A DNA stretch of 64,000 bases from Streptomyces sp. AC550_RSS872 (GTDB taxonomy: Bacteria; Actinomycetota; Actinomycetes; Streptomycetales; Streptomycetaceae). The notes beneath the pieces are model-generated. The model ran no database searches, had not been told where the DNA came from, and saw nothing but the letters and a program-made list of their open reading frames with translations. Numbering within the stretch: the first letter of the stretch is position 1; each line of letters opens with the position of its first letter. The position numbers and the translations under genes were made by a program. This document shows, piece by piece, positions 1 through 10,192 of this stretch. The stretch spans positions 124,001 through 188,000 of the forward strand of contig NZ_JAGMUL010000042.1 of NCBI RefSeq assembly GCF_019049285.1, in the 5' to 3' direction.

Positions 1-737
1 CAGGAGCGCAGCCGCAGACCGAAGGCGGTGCGCCACAGGATCCACCAGGTGGCGGGGATCAGCGCCACGGCGATCAGGGTCAGCCACGAGACGTTGGTGA
101 CCAGACCGCCGAGCAGACCGGCGATGTCCGAGATGAAGAACCAGCCCTGGTTGTTCAGGTCCCGCAGCCCGTCCGACAGACCCGGCACGGTGAAGTGACC
201 GAGGGAGTCGATCGCCGGGGACTGCTTGGCGGAGCCGCCCGCGTGGCCCTCGAAGGCGAGGGGCGCGAGGTAGCGGGTGATGCCGAGGGCGAGGATGTTG
301 ATCGCCACACCGGAGACGATGTGGTTGACCCGGAAGGTGACGGTCGCGATGGCGTGCAGGATGCCGCCGATGCAGCCGCCGATGATGCCGACGACGACAC
401 CGGTCCACGGGCCCCACTGGAAGCCGGCCCAGGCGCCGAACCAGGTGCCGAGGATCATCATGCCCTCGAGGCCGATGTTGACGACGCCCGCCCGCTCGGC
501 CCACAAGCCGCCGAGACCGGCGAGACCGATCGGCACGGCGAGCTGGAGCGCGGTGGACATCTGGCTGACGTTGGTGATGCCGTCGGCGCCGGTGATGATG
601 CGGACGATCGAGGTCAGCGCCAGGGCTCCGGCGATGACCAGCAGCAGGACGGACCACGACAGGCGGCGGCCCGTCGGTGCCGCGGGCTGGAGCGTGGGCT
701 GGTTGACGTCGACCGCTGAGGTCTGGGGGGTGGTCAT
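1..737 (-). CDS. BMP-type ABC transporter permease 2 (3' end cut by window edge)
   Basis: Inner-membrane permease of a nucleoside-type ABC importer (BPD_transp_2 family). The visible part starts MTTPQTS and carries several hydrophobic segments separated by short loops, including the family-like stretch NIGLEGMMILGTWFGAW. Its ATG lies inside the TGA of the preceding permease (ATGA, 4-nt overlap), so the two are translationally coupled. The C-terminus lies beyond base 1, so the full length is unknown. Substrate choice (nucleosides) is inferred from the BMP lipoproteins and double ATPase in the same cluster. Confidence 0.9.
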   Translation of the reverse strand, partial: MTTPQTSAVDVNQPTLQPAAPTGRRLSWSVLLLVIAGALALTSIVRIITGADGITNVSQMSTALQLAVPIGLAGLGGLWAERAGVVNIGLEGMMILGTWFGAWAGFQWGPWTGVVVGIIGGCIGGILHAIATVTFRVNHIVSGVAINILALGITRYLAPLAFEGHAGGSAKQSPAIDSLGHFTVPGLSDGLRDLNNQGWFFISDIAGLLGGLVTNVSWLTLIAVALIPATWWILWRTAFGLRLRS

Positions 738-1857
738 CGGCCGGCCACCTCCTTCGTGGTGTTGTTGTCGGCGCCGAGCACGTGACCGGCGGCCAGTTCC
801 GCGCCGACCCGCCGCTGCTGGCGGCGCAGGCCCCACTCGCGTACGGCCTCGTAGGAGACGACGACCGAGAGCACGATCAGGCCCTGCATGATGACCGCGA
901 TCTCCTTGTCGTAGCCGTGGAAGTCCAGCTCGGGCGAGGCCTTGTCGAGCCAGGCCCACAGCAGGGCGGCGAACGCGATGCCGACCGGGCTGTTGCGGCC
1001 GAGCAGGGCGATGCCGATGCCCAGGAAGCCGATGCCGGTGGGGAAGTTCAGGCTGTACGTGTGAGTGTCGCCGAGCAGGATCGGCAGGCCCGCGAGACCG
1101 GCGATGCCACCGGAGAGCAGCATCGCGGTGAGCACCATGCGCTTGGGGTCGACACCGGAGGCCGCGGCGGCGCTCTCCGAGGCGCCGGAGGCGCGCAGGT
1201 CGAAGCCGAAGCGGGTGCGGTTGAGGACGACCCAGTAGGCGATGCCGAGCAGGACGGCGAGGAAGACCAGGCCGTAGATCTCGCCGGCGTCGCCCATGTC
1301 GATGCCGGGGACCCAGCCGGACTCGTGCATCTCGCCGGTGGTGTTGTTGTTGCCGACCTTGACGCCGAAGACGCTCGGCAGCCACAGGTAGGCGATGACC
1401 GAGGTGGCGATGGCGTTCAGCATGATCGTCGCGACGACCTCGCTGACGCCGCGGGTGACCTTGAGGACACCGGCGATACCGGACCAGAAGGCGCCGGTGC
1501 AGACCGCGGTGAGGAGCAGCAGCGGGATCTGGATCGCGGCGGGCAGGTCCATGTGGGCGCCGACGACGGCGGCCATCATGGCGGCGAGCTGGTACTGGCC
1601 GTCGACGCCGATGTTGAACAGGTTCATCCGGAAGCCGATGGCCACCGCGAGGGCCGCGATGTAGTACATCGAGGCCTGGTTGATGACCAGCACCTGGATG
1701 TCGGAGAAGCCGATCTGCTCGAACATCAGGGTGTACGGCTCGACCGGGCTCTTGCCGGAGGCGAGCAGCACGATCGCGCTGAGCACGAAGGCCACGGCGA
1801 GCGCGATGACCGGTCCGGCCACCGCGAGGAGCACGCGCTCCTTGTCGAACTTCTTCA

Positions 1858-1858
<1 letters not shown>
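734..1858 (-). CDS. BMP-type ABC transporter permease 1
   Basis: A 374-residue membrane protein starting MKKFDKERVLLAVAGPV, with about eight to ten hydrophobic segments, of the BPD_transp_2 permease family used by nucleoside/simple-sugar importers. It contains the NIGVDGQYQLAAMMAA stretch, which matches in position the NIGLEGM stretch of its partner permease. Its ATG overlaps the ATPase stop codon by one base (TGATG) and its own stop overlaps the next permease start. The two permeases presumably form the heterodimeric channel served by the double ATPase upstream. Confidence 0.93.
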
Positions 1859-3492
<1,634 letters not shown>

Positions 3493-3520
3493 GGCGCACT
3501 CTCCTGGGGACGGGGGTCGT

Positions 3521-3532
3521 CTACGCGCGTAG
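3521..3532. promoter_or_regulatory. Palindromic operator-like site, copy 3 of BMP cluster
   Basis: Perfect 12-bp palindrome CTACGCGCGTAG just upstream of the ATPase gene. Its outer half matches the sites at 4811-4827 and 6072-6088 upstream of the two lipoprotein genes; the shared 12-mer is ACGCGCGTAGAC. Inferred to bind a common regulator of the transporter; the regulator is not identifiable in the window. Confidence 0.5.
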
Positions 3533-3570
3533 CGCCCCTATGGCCTGAAAGGGGCCGACGCACCGCGACC

Positions 3571-3616
3571 AACGGGGTACGGGGAGGGCCCTGGGAAAGC
3601 CTCCCCGTACCCCGTT
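3571..3616 (-). terminator. Strong hairpin between lipoprotein gene and ATPase gene
   Basis: Perfect 17-bp inverted repeat (3571-3587 and 3600-3616) with a 12-nt loop, rich in G/C and without a T-run. It lies after the lipoprotein stop and before the ATPase on the minus strand. In binding-protein-dependent transporters such hairpins often cap the abundant binding-protein mRNA and permit partial read-through; that role is inferred. Confidence 0.65.
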
Positions 3617-3624
3617 GAGCGGAC

Positions 3625-3640
3625 GTAACCCCGGGGTTAC
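3625..3640. promoter_or_regulatory. 16-bp perfect palindrome downstream of lipoprotein gene
   Basis: GTAACCCCGGGGTTAC is a perfect, loopless palindrome 24 bp past the lipoprotein stop (minus strand) and just before the 17-bp hairpin. It could be a protein-binding site or part of the termination region. No second copy was seen in the window. Confidence 0.3.
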
Positions 3641-3663
3641 CGCTGCTCAGGGTGTAGCTGTAC

Positions 3664-4713
3664 TCAGCTGGACTTGACCTTGATCTCGCCGCTGATGATC
3701 TTCTCCTTGGCCGTCTTGATGGCGTCCTGGAGCTCGGTGTCGTCCGCGAACTTCGGGTTGGAGTTCGACAGGCTCACCTCACCCGTCTTCAGATCGCCAC
3801 GAACGATACCGGTCTCGGGCTTGCCGTCCTCGACCGACTGCGCCAGGTTGTACACCGCCTTGGCGACGTCCTTCATCGCCGAGGTCAGGATGGAGTCCTT
3901 GTACTTGGCAAGGGCTTCCTGCTTGTACTGGTCGGAGTCGACGCCGATGGCCCACACCTTGTTGGCTGCGGCGGCCTCGATGACACCCTGGCCGGACAGA
4001 CCGGCGGCCGCGTAGACGACGTCGGCCTTCTTCTCGATCTGGCCCTCGGCGGCCGACTTGCCCTTGTCCGGGCTGGAGAAGCCACCCTCCTCCGCGGTCT
4101 GCGTGAGGTACTGGGTGAGGACCTTGACCTTGGGGTTCGTGTCCTTGACGCCCTGCTCGAAGCCGGCCTGGAACTTGTGGATCAGCGGGATGTCCACGCC
4201 GCCCACGAAGCCCACGGTGTTCGTCTTGGTGCTCTTGGCGGCGGCGACGCCGGCCAGGTACGAGGCCTGCTCCTCGGAGAAGACCAGGTCGGCCACGTTC
4301 TTCGACTCGACGGTGGAGTCGTCCACGATGCCGAAGGTGGTCTTGGGGAACTTCTCCGCGGCACCCTTCACGGCGGCGGCGTACGCGTAGCCGACGCCGA
4401 TCACCGGGTTGTAGCCCTGCTTGGCCAGCGACACCAGTCGCTGCTCCTTGTCCGCGTCCGTCTCACCCTCGGTGGGCTCGACGTCGGCGGTGTCGTACTG
4501 GAACTCCTTCTTCGCCTGCTCCAGACCGGCGTACGCGGCGTCGTTGAAGGACTGGTCGCCCTTGCCGCCGACGTCGTACGCGATGGCGAGGCCCTTGTCG
4601 CCCTTCGAGTCCGACGACGAGGCCGAAGTCGAGGTGCCGCCGCAGGCGGAGAGAGCGAGGGCCAGAGAGGCGGTCGCTGCGCCTGCGACCGTGATCCGGG
4701 AAATCCGGCGCAT
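3664..4713 (-). CDS. BMP family lipoprotein (nucleoside-binding), paralogue B
   Basis: A 349-residue extracytoplasmic substrate-binding lipoprotein of the basic membrane protein (PnrA-like) family. The signal peptide ends in the lipobox LSAC with the lipidated Cys at residue 24, followed by a Ser-rich linker. The mature part opens with GLAIAYDVGGKGDQSFND and later has GFVGGVDIPLIHKF, both typical of the family, which binds purine nucleosides in characterised members. It is a close paralogue of the protein encoded immediately upstream, so the cluster carries two binding proteins for one ATPase/permease set. A common-type regulatory motif lies about 100 bp upstream at 4811-4827. Confidence 0.93.
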   Translation of the reverse strand: MRRISRITVAGAATASLALALSACGGTSTSASSSDSKGDKGLAIAYDVGGKGDQSFNDAAYAGLEQAKKEFQYDTADVEPTEGETDADKEQRLVSLAKQGYNPVIGVGYAYAAAVKGAAEKFPKTTFGIVDDSTVESKNVADLVFSEEQASYLAGVAAAKSTKTNTVGFVGGVDIPLIHKFQAGFEQGVKDTNPKVKVLTQYLTQTAEEGGFSSPDKGKSAAEGQIEKKADVVYAAAGLSGQGVIEAAAANKVWAIGVDSDQYKQEALAKYKDSILTSAMKDVAKAVYNLAQSVEDGKPETGIVRGDLKTGEVSLSNSNPKFADDTELQDAIKTAKEKIISGEIKVKSS

Positions 4714-4810
4714 GTGTAGAGCTCCTGTCGTACGAGCGCCGGACGGTACTGCTACACAGGTACTGCTTCACAGAACAGGTTCACAGCTACGGCGCTGGCT
4801 TTCGTCGCAG

Positions 4811-4827
4811 ATTAACGCGCGTAGACA
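4811..4827. promoter_or_regulatory. Operator-like motif, copy 1 of BMP cluster
   Basis: On the minus strand this reads TGTCTACGCGCGTTAAT. It is identical over 17 bases to the site at 6072-6088. In both cases GGATAAC occurs exactly 28 nt upstream of GTCTAC, so a composite control region has been conserved between the two paralogous lipoprotein genes while the spacer diverged. Confidence 0.5.
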
Positions 4828-4910
4828 AGCCTGAAAACCCCTTCTGTCCACCTTGTTATCCGGCCGTGGCCAACCGCACGTCAGGTCTTGACCTGGAGGC
4901 GGGAACGCCA

Positions 4911-4944
4911 CAGCGGGCGGGCATCCTCGGATGCCCGCCCGCTG
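4911..4944 (-). terminator. Hairpin terminator after lipoprotein paralogue A
   Basis: Perfect 16-bp inverted repeat (4911-4926 / 4929-4944) separated by only two bases, located 20 bp past the stop of the upstream lipoprotein gene on the minus strand. It probably ends that transcript, making each lipoprotein gene its own unit. Confidence 0.7.
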
Positions 4945-4964
4945 TACCAGGTGTACGACCGTGA

Positions 4965-6020
4965 CTACTCGGTCTTGACCTTGATCGAGCCGTCGATGAT
5001 GCCTTCCTTGGCCTTGGCCACGGCCTCGGAGAGGCCGGCGATCTTCGTGAACTCCGGGTTGGACTCGGACAGGCCGACGCCGTTGACCTTCAGGTCGAAG
5101 GTCTGGGTGCCGGTCAGGGGCTTGCCGTCCTCGACGGACTTGGCGAGCGCGTAGACGGCGCCGCCGACGTCCTTGAGGGCGGAGGTCAGGATGTACTGCT
5201 TGTAGTTGGCGAGCGCGGCCTGCTTGTACTGGTCGGAGTCGACGCCGATCGCCCACACCTTGGCCTTCGCGGCGGCCTCGATGACGCCCTGGCCCGACAG
5301 ACCGGCCGCCTGGTAGATGACGTCGGCCTTCTTCTCGATCTGGCCCTCGGCGGCGGCCTTGCCCTTGTCGGGGCTGGAGAAGCCGCCCTCCTCGGCGGTC
5401 TGCGTCAGGTACTGCGAGACGACCTTGACCTTGCCGCCGCTGGTGTCCTGGACACCCTGCTTGTAGCCGGCCTCGAACTTGTGGATCAGCGGGATGTCCA
5501 CGCCGCCCACGAAGCCCACGGTGTTCGTCTTGGTGGCCTTGGCCGCGGCGACGCCGGCCAGGTACGAGGCCTGCTCCTCGGCGAAGACGAGGGAGGCGAC
5601 GTTGTCGCCCTCGACGACCGAGTCGACGATGCCGAAGGTGGTCTTCGGGTACTTCTTGGCCACGGCCTCCATCGCGGGACCGTAGGCGAAGCCGACGCCG
5701 ATCACCGGGTTGTAGCCCTGCTTGGCGAGGGACGCCAGGCGCTGCTCCTTGTCGGCGTCCGTCTCGCCCTCGGTGGGCTCGATGTCGGCCGTCTTGTAGT
5801 TGAACTCCTTCTGGGCCTTCTGTAGGCCCGCGTACGCGGCGTCGTTGAAGGACTGGTCGCCCTTGCCGCCGATGTCGTACGCGATGGCGAGACCCTTGGT
5901 GTCGCCGCCGCCGTCGCTGCCGCCGCCGTTTTCGCTGCTGGTACCACCGCACGCCGTGGCAGCGAGCGCGATCGACGCGACCCCCACCGCGACACGGGTC
6001 AGTTTGGATGTCCGACGCAT
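4965..6020 (-). CDS. BMP family lipoprotein (nucleoside-binding), paralogue A
   Basis: A 351-residue lipoprotein starting MRRTSKLTRV; the reading frame stays open for 23 more codons upstream but the signal peptide and the preceding GGGGAC place the start at 6020. The lipobox ATAC puts the lipid-modified Cys at residue 24, followed by a Gly/Ser linker. The mature domain opens GLAIAYDIGGKGDQSFND and shares most of its length with the downstream paralogue, including GFVGGVDIPLIHKF. PnrA/BMP-type nucleoside binding is inferred from family. The gene is the first of the transporter cluster and is followed by a strong hairpin. Confidence 0.92.
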   Translation of the reverse strand: MRRTSKLTRVAVGVASIALAATACGGTSSENGGGSDGGGDTKGLAIAYDIGGKGDQSFNDAAYAGLQKAQKEFNYKTADIEPTEGETDADKEQRLASLAKQGYNPVIGVGFAYGPAMEAVAKKYPKTTFGIVDSVVEGDNVASLVFAEEQASYLAGVAAAKATKTNTVGFVGGVDIPLIHKFEAGYKQGVQDTSGGKVKVVSQYLTQTAEEGGFSSPDKGKAAAEGQIEKKADVIYQAAGLSGQGVIEAAAKAKVWAIGVDSDQYKQAALANYKQYILTSALKDVGGAVYALAKSVEDGKPLTGTQTFDLKVNGVGLSESNPEFTKIAGLSEAVAKAKEGIIDGSIKVKTE

Positions 6021-6071
6021 CGTGAAGTCCCCATTCTCCAAGCCCCGCAGTGGGTGCTGAGTTCGGCGCAC

Positions 6072-6088
6072 ATTAACGCGCGTAGACA
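6072..6088. promoter_or_regulatory. Operator-like motif, copy 2 of BMP cluster
   Basis: Minus-strand TGTCTACGCGCGTTAAT, about 52 bp upstream of the lipoprotein ATG, identical to the copy at 4811-4827 and preceded at the same 28-nt spacing by GGATAAC. Inferred operator or promoter element. Confidence 0.5.
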
Positions 6089-6210
6089 CTCCTGGGAACG
6101 GGGTTTCGTCTTGCCGTTATCCATTCGTGCCGATGGCCGGTTACGTCCTTGTGAACCATCGGATCGAACGGCACGCATGGGGGCAACCGCACCAACCATG
6201 GGGCCAGACT

Positions 6211-6227
6211 CCCCCCGCGGCGGGGGG
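6211..6227 (-). terminator. Possible terminator of the amidohydrolase gene
   Basis: CCCCCCG / CGGGGGG inverted repeat with a 3-nt loop, about 80 bp downstream of the amidohydrolase stop on the minus strand. It is short and without a T-run, so the call is tentative. The rest of 6021-6307 holds the lipoprotein promoter region and nothing else I can identify. Confidence 0.35.
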
Positions 6228-6307
6228 TGCCGCAAGCGGAGGCAGGCGGAGGAATGAACGACGGCCCCATTCAATGCCGTGCGGGCATCCCCTGGGGCGG
6301 GCGTCCC

Positions 6308-7564
6308 CTAAGGCGAGACCGCTCCTGCCGGCTGCTGAGCCGCGCCGTCGAGCAACGCGGCCGCCGTGAACAGCTCCACGCCCACCGTGATGGCCGATTC
6401 GTCCACGTCGAAGTCGCCCTGGTGCAGGTCCCGGCCGATGCGGTCACCCGGGTGGCGGGTGCCGAGGCGGGCCATGGCGCCGGAGACCTGCTCCAGGTAC
6501 CACGAGAAGTCCTCGCCGCCGAGGCTCTGCTCGGTGCCCTCGACGGAGTCGGCACCGCGGCGGGCGGTCATGGCGCCGCGCAGCAGTTCGGTCGATTCCG
6601 GGTCGTTGACGACGGGCGGGACGCCACGGACGTAGTTGATCTCCGACTTGGCGCGGTGGAGGTTGGCGATCTCGTCGATGGCGGCGACGACGAGGTCGGG
6701 CGCCTGCCGCCAGGTGTCGAGGTTCAGGCAGCGCACGGTCCCGGAGAGCTCGGCGCGCTGCGGGATGACGTTGGGCGCGTGACCGGACTCGATGCGGCCC
6801 CAGGTCACGGAGAGGCCGCTGCGGGCGTCGGCGCGCCGGGCGACGATCGCGGGCACGTCGGTGACGACGCGGGCGGCGGCGGTGACCAGGTCGGTGGTCA
6901 GGTGAGGGCGGGCGGTGTGACCACCGGGGCCGTCCAGGGCGATTTCGAGCCGGTCACAGGCGGACGTGATCGGGCCCTGCCGCAGGCCGATCTTCCCGGC
7001 GTCCACCTTGGGGTCGCAGTGCACGGCGAGGATCCGGCCCACGCCTTCGAGTCCCCCGCACTTGATGACGTCGAGGGCGCCGCCGGGGAGCACCTCCTCG
7101 GCGGGCTGGAAGAGCAGCCGGACGGGCCGGGGCAGCCGGCCCTGCTTGTGCAGCTCGGCGAGGACCAGGCCCGCGCCCAGCACGACGGTCGTGTGGACGT
7201 CGTGTCCGCAGGCGTGCGCCCGGTCCGGCACGGTGGAGCTGTACGGGCACTCACTCTTCGTGTCCGGGATGGGCAGGCCGTCGATGTCGGCGCGCAGGGC
7301 GAGCATGGGCCGCTCGCCGTCCTGCTCCCCGATCTCCCCGATGTCGCAGACGAGCCCGGTTCCGGAGTCGAGCACGCGGGGCTGAAGGCCGGCCTTCTCC
7401 AGGCGGCCCTTGATCGCGGCGGTCGTACGGAACTCCTGGTTGCCGAGCTCCGGGTGCATGTGCAAGTCGCGTCGGAACTCGACGAGTTCCGCACGGAGCG
7501 CCTCCGGCAGGGTGCCGGGAAGTGCGGCTTCCCCGGTGCGATCGACCTCGGACTCTTGGGACAT
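6308..7564 (-). CDS. M20-family amidohydrolase (aminoacylase / IAA-amino-acid hydrolase type)
   Basis: About 418 residues of a cytosolic metal-dependent peptidase/amidohydrolase of the M20D type, which cleaves N-acyl or peptide amide bonds. Visible family features are RRDLHMHPELG near the N-terminus, LALRADIDGLPI, and the metal-ligand motif HACGHDVH; the C-terminal half carries GGEDFSWYL. The length fits the family. The ATG at 7564 has GAGGGTGA upstream; an in-frame GTG at 7576 would add four residues. It stands alone, divergent from the next gene. The true substrate cannot be read from the sequence. Confidence 0.88.
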   Translation of the reverse strand: MSQESEVDRTGEAALPGTLPEALRAELVEFRRDLHMHPELGNQEFRTTAAIKGRLEKAGLQPRVLDSGTGLVCDIGEIGEQDGERPMLALRADIDGLPIPDTKSECPYSSTVPDRAHACGHDVHTTVVLGAGLVLAELHKQGRLPRPVRLLFQPAEEVLPGGALDVIKCGGLEGVGRILAVHCDPKVDAGKIGLRQGPITSACDRLEIALDGPGGHTARPHLTTDLVTAAARVVTDVPAIVARRADARSGLSVTWGRIESGHAPNVIPQRAELSGTVRCLNLDTWRQAPDLVVAAIDEIANLHRAKSEINYVRGVPPVVNDPESTELLRGAMTARRGADSVEGTEQSLGGEDFSWYLEQVSGAMARLGTRHPGDRIGRDLHQGDFDVDESAITVGVELFTAAALLDGAAQQPAGAVSP

Positions 7565-7576
7565 CAGTTGGCTCAC

Positions 7577-7974
7577 CCTCTACAGGGTAGGACGCCGGGG
7601 TGGCCAACTCCCCCTCGATCAACAAAAGTTCAACCCCTCAGGGGAAGAAAATCTGGCCGCTCGACGCATAGGTGCGGATGGAGATGGGTAGGTAGTTCTT
7701 TTCTCTACGCATACCACGTCCCGCGCTCCCTCGGCGGTTCTGTCCACCGGACGGGATCGCGCCCGGAGGGGCGCGGCCAGGGAAGAGCCTCGGATCCGGG
7801 CATCTTCACCCCTTGGCGGCGGCTGGTCACGCTGCGCACACGCCCCCCTCGCGCCGACCCGGCCGCGGCGGGGCGATTGAGCTCCGCGCGCATGGGGGAT
7901 TGAGCTTGGACAGGCCTCACCCGGCGGGGAGTTGGCCTCGTCATGGACGTGCGCGAGAGTCGGTGGGGGTGTGC
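7577..7974. other. Intergenic region between divergent genes
   Basis: About 400 bp between the amidohydrolase start and the membrane protein start. It has an A/T-richer part around 7620-7710 with a small CCCCTCAGGGG hairpin at 7634-7644. Open frames crossing it have no credible start signal or recognisable product. It presumably holds the two divergent promoters; I see nothing else. Confidence 0.4.
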
Positions 7975-8733
7975 ATGGCTGGTTCGCGTACCACTCCGGA
8001 GCCGGGGAACCTGCTGGAGCGCTGGGACCAGCGGGGGCTGGCCATCGCCTGTGTCGTCGCCGTCGGCGCATCCGCGGCCGCCGCGCTCTTCGGGCTGCCC
8101 GCCGCCTGGCAGATGCCGTTTCTCTTCAGCGCCCTGTACGCGATCCTGCGCACCCTCGTCCCGCTGACCGAGTCGCGCCGGGAACTGGCCGGCCTTCGCA
8201 CCGAGGTCGAAAAGCTGCGGGCTGACTTCGACCAGGTGAACTCTTCACGCATCGAGCATTATCCGGATGCGACGGCGTTCTATCAGGCGGAAATCGACTA
8301 TCTCCGCAATCGTCGGCCCAGCCATATGGACGCCTGGTATATGCGGCTCGAAACTCCGGATGACTTCAGCGCGTCGACTCCGGCCTTTTCCGAATATTTC
8401 CAGGCGGTACTCGACTGGACGCACAACGGCGGATCGGTGCGGCGGCTGTTCTGTCTGGGCTCGTCCCGGGGGTACGCGGGCTGGACGGCACAGCACCGGG
8501 AGGAGACCCACCATCTGCGCAGTTACAGCATTCGCGAGGTGACCTGGCCGATCAAGGCCGACCTGATGAGCATGGCCATCATGGACACGAGCGCGGTGTT
8601 CCTCGCGTTCACCGTCGGCGACCGGGTCCAGGGCATGCGGATCGAGGACAGTGAGGCCGCGGCGTACTTCAAGTCGTACTTCGACCGGCACTGGGAGAAC
8701 GCCAGAGAGGTGCCACGCGCCCCGGCAAGGTGA
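7975..8733 (+). CDS. Membrane-anchored protein of unknown function
   Basis: A 252-residue protein starting MAGSRTTPEPG after GGTGGGGGT; the GTG two codons earlier is also possible. Residues about 20-60 contain two hydrophobic segments, followed by a short charged, coiled-coil-like stretch (ESRRELAGLRTEVEKL) and a roughly 160-residue soluble domain with FYQAEIDYLRNRRPSHMDAWYMRL and LFCLGSSRGYAGW. I do not recognise the soluble domain. The downstream methyltransferase starts within 20 bp, suggesting co-transcription. The middle of the gene is lower in G+C than its neighbours. Confidence 0.72.
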   Translation: MAGSRTTPEPGNLLERWDQRGLAIACVVAVGASAAAALFGLPAAWQMPFLFSALYAILRTLVPLTESRRELAGLRTEVEKLRADFDQVNSSRIEHYPDATAFYQAEIDYLRNRRPSHMDAWYMRLETPDDFSASTPAFSEYFQAVLDWTHNGGSVRRLFCLGSSRGYAGWTAQHREETHHLRSYSIREVTWPIKADLMSMAIMDTSAVFLAFTVGDRVQGMRIEDSEAAAYFKSYFDRHWENAREVPRAPAR

Positions 8734-8740
8734 CGTTAGG

Positions 8741-9418
8741 GTGCAGTCCGTGAGCGCCGAGAACCCGGAATTCATACGGGCCACCCGAATCTCGTACGAC
8801 ACGATCGCCGACGCCTATGCCGAGCGGTTCTCGGACTGGCTCGGCGTCCATCCGACGGACAGAGCCCTGCTCGGCGCCTTCGCGGAGCTGGTGACGGCGC
8901 GGGGCGGCGGCCCGGTGGCCGACATCGGCTGTGGGCCGGGGCAGGTGAGCGCCGCGCTGGACGTGCTGGGGGTGCCCGTGTTCGGGGTGGATCTGTCGCC
9001 CCGCATGGTGGAGCTGGCCCGGCGGGCCCATCCCGGGCTGCGGTTCCATGTGGGGTCGATGACGTCCCTGGACCTGCCGAACGAGACGCTGGGCGGGATC
9101 GTCGCCCTCTACTCGGTCATCCACGTCCCGGACGGCCACCTGCCGACGGTGTTCGCCGAGTTCCACCGTGTCCTGGTGCCCGGCGGCCACGTACTCCTCG
9201 GGTTCCAGTCCGGCTCGCCCGAGGGCGACGAGGAGCACCTCCACCTCACGGAACGCTTCGGCCACGAGATCTCGCTCGACTACTTCTGGCACACCCCGGA
9301 CGCGGTCGCCGCCCACCTCGCCAAGGCGGACCTCCAGCTCCAGACCCGCGTCCTGCGCGAGCCGGCCGGCGAGGAGAAGCGGCCACGTGCGTTCGTCCTG
9401 GCCCGCAAGCGGCCGTGA
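8741..9418 (+). CDS. SAM-dependent methyltransferase (class I)
   Basis: A 225-residue class I methyltransferase. Motif I, which binds SAM, is VADIGCGPGQVSAALDVLG; motif II-like acidic FGVDLSP follows; then the Methyltransf_11-type GGIVALYSVIHVPDGHLPTVF and FHRVLVPGGHVLLGF. The substrate is not evident. The GTG at 8741 follows AAGGTGA by 7 nt; a GTG at 8750 is an alternative. It begins 7 bp after the preceding membrane-protein gene and ends convergently with the CGNR gene. Confidence 0.86.
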   Translation: MQSVSAENPEFIRATRISYDTIADAYAERFSDWLGVHPTDRALLGAFAELVTARGGGPVADIGCGPGQVSAALDVLGVPVFGVDLSPRMVELARRAHPGLRFHVGSMTSLDLPNETLGGIVALYSVIHVPDGHLPTVFAEFHRVLVPGGHVLLGFQSGSPEGDEEHLHLTERFGHEISLDYFWHTPDAVAAHLAKADLQLQTRVLREPAGEEKRPRAFVLARKRP

Positions 9419-9533
9419 GCTACGTGGCCGGTTCGCACCAGACGTACTCGCCCCGGTTGCCGTGCCGGGTCAACCTCGGCGGCTCGGGGTCGGCATCCCA
9501 GGCCCCGATCCGCAGGCACCTTCAGCCAAGTGA

Positions 9534-10127
9534 TCACGCCATCCGCTGCCGCCGATAGTGCCGAGCCGCCCGAGCTCGGTTGCCGCACGACGGCTTGCAC
9601 CACTCCTGTCGGCCATGGCTCTTGACGAAGTAGCGCACGCAGCGGGGCGCGGTGCAGGCGCGCAGTTGCTCGCGCTGCGGGCCGCTCAGGAAGTCGATGG
9701 CGGCGCGGGCCAGGGCTGACACGAGGCGGACGTCGGGGTCGCTCTCCGCCGACAGCAGGCGGGCCGTGGGGGCACCGTCCGAGGGCCAGTCCAGCTGCGG
9801 GGCGACCGTTTCGCGGGCGGCCACCGTGTTGAGGTGGGCCAGCGCCTGGTCGGCCGGCATCAGTCGGCGGGCGTCCGCCGGGCTGGGGGGTGCGGGGCTG
9901 ACCGCTCGGGCGAACAGGGCCCGGACCGCACGCCGTAGCTCGATGATCTCCGTCCTCAGGGCGTCGTCGGCTGTCATGGCCCCGGCCGGGACATGGCCGG
10001 CCAGCAGGTCGGACTGCGCCTGGATCCAGCGGGTCACTCCGTCTGCCGTGGCGAGGTCGTCGGTGACGCCGCCGTTCCCGTCGTGGCGAATCGTGCTCGC
10101 CAGTTCCAGTGCCGGCCAGCGCTCCAT
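9534..10127 (-). CDS. CGNR zinc-finger / ABATE-domain putative regulator
   Basis: A 197-residue protein starting MERWPALEL after AAGGAG. The N-terminal part resembles the stress-induced ABATE domain (ELASTIRHDG ... DDLATADGVTRWI). The C-terminus is the CGNR zinc finger: CTAPRCVRYFVKSHGRQEW then CKPSCGNRARAARHYRRQR, giving four zinc-ligand Cys. Family members are thought to be DNA-binding transcription regulators. It is transcribed divergently from a phosphoesterase gene, with a long inverted repeat between them that is a candidate operator. Confidence 0.85.
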   Translation of the reverse strand: MERWPALELASTIRHDGNGGVTDDLATADGVTRWIQAQSDLLAGHVPAGAMTADDALRTEIIELRRAVRALFARAVSPAPPSPADARRLMPADQALAHLNTVAARETVAPQLDWPSDGAPTARLLSAESDPDVRLVSALARAAIDFLSGPQREQLRACTAPRCVRYFVKSHGRQEWCKPSCGNRARAARHYRRQRMA

Positions 10128-10192
10128 CCGGCGTCTCCTTTCCTGCCCGGTCGTCGACCTCTTGATCACACTCGCACGTACAGCCTAAAGTC

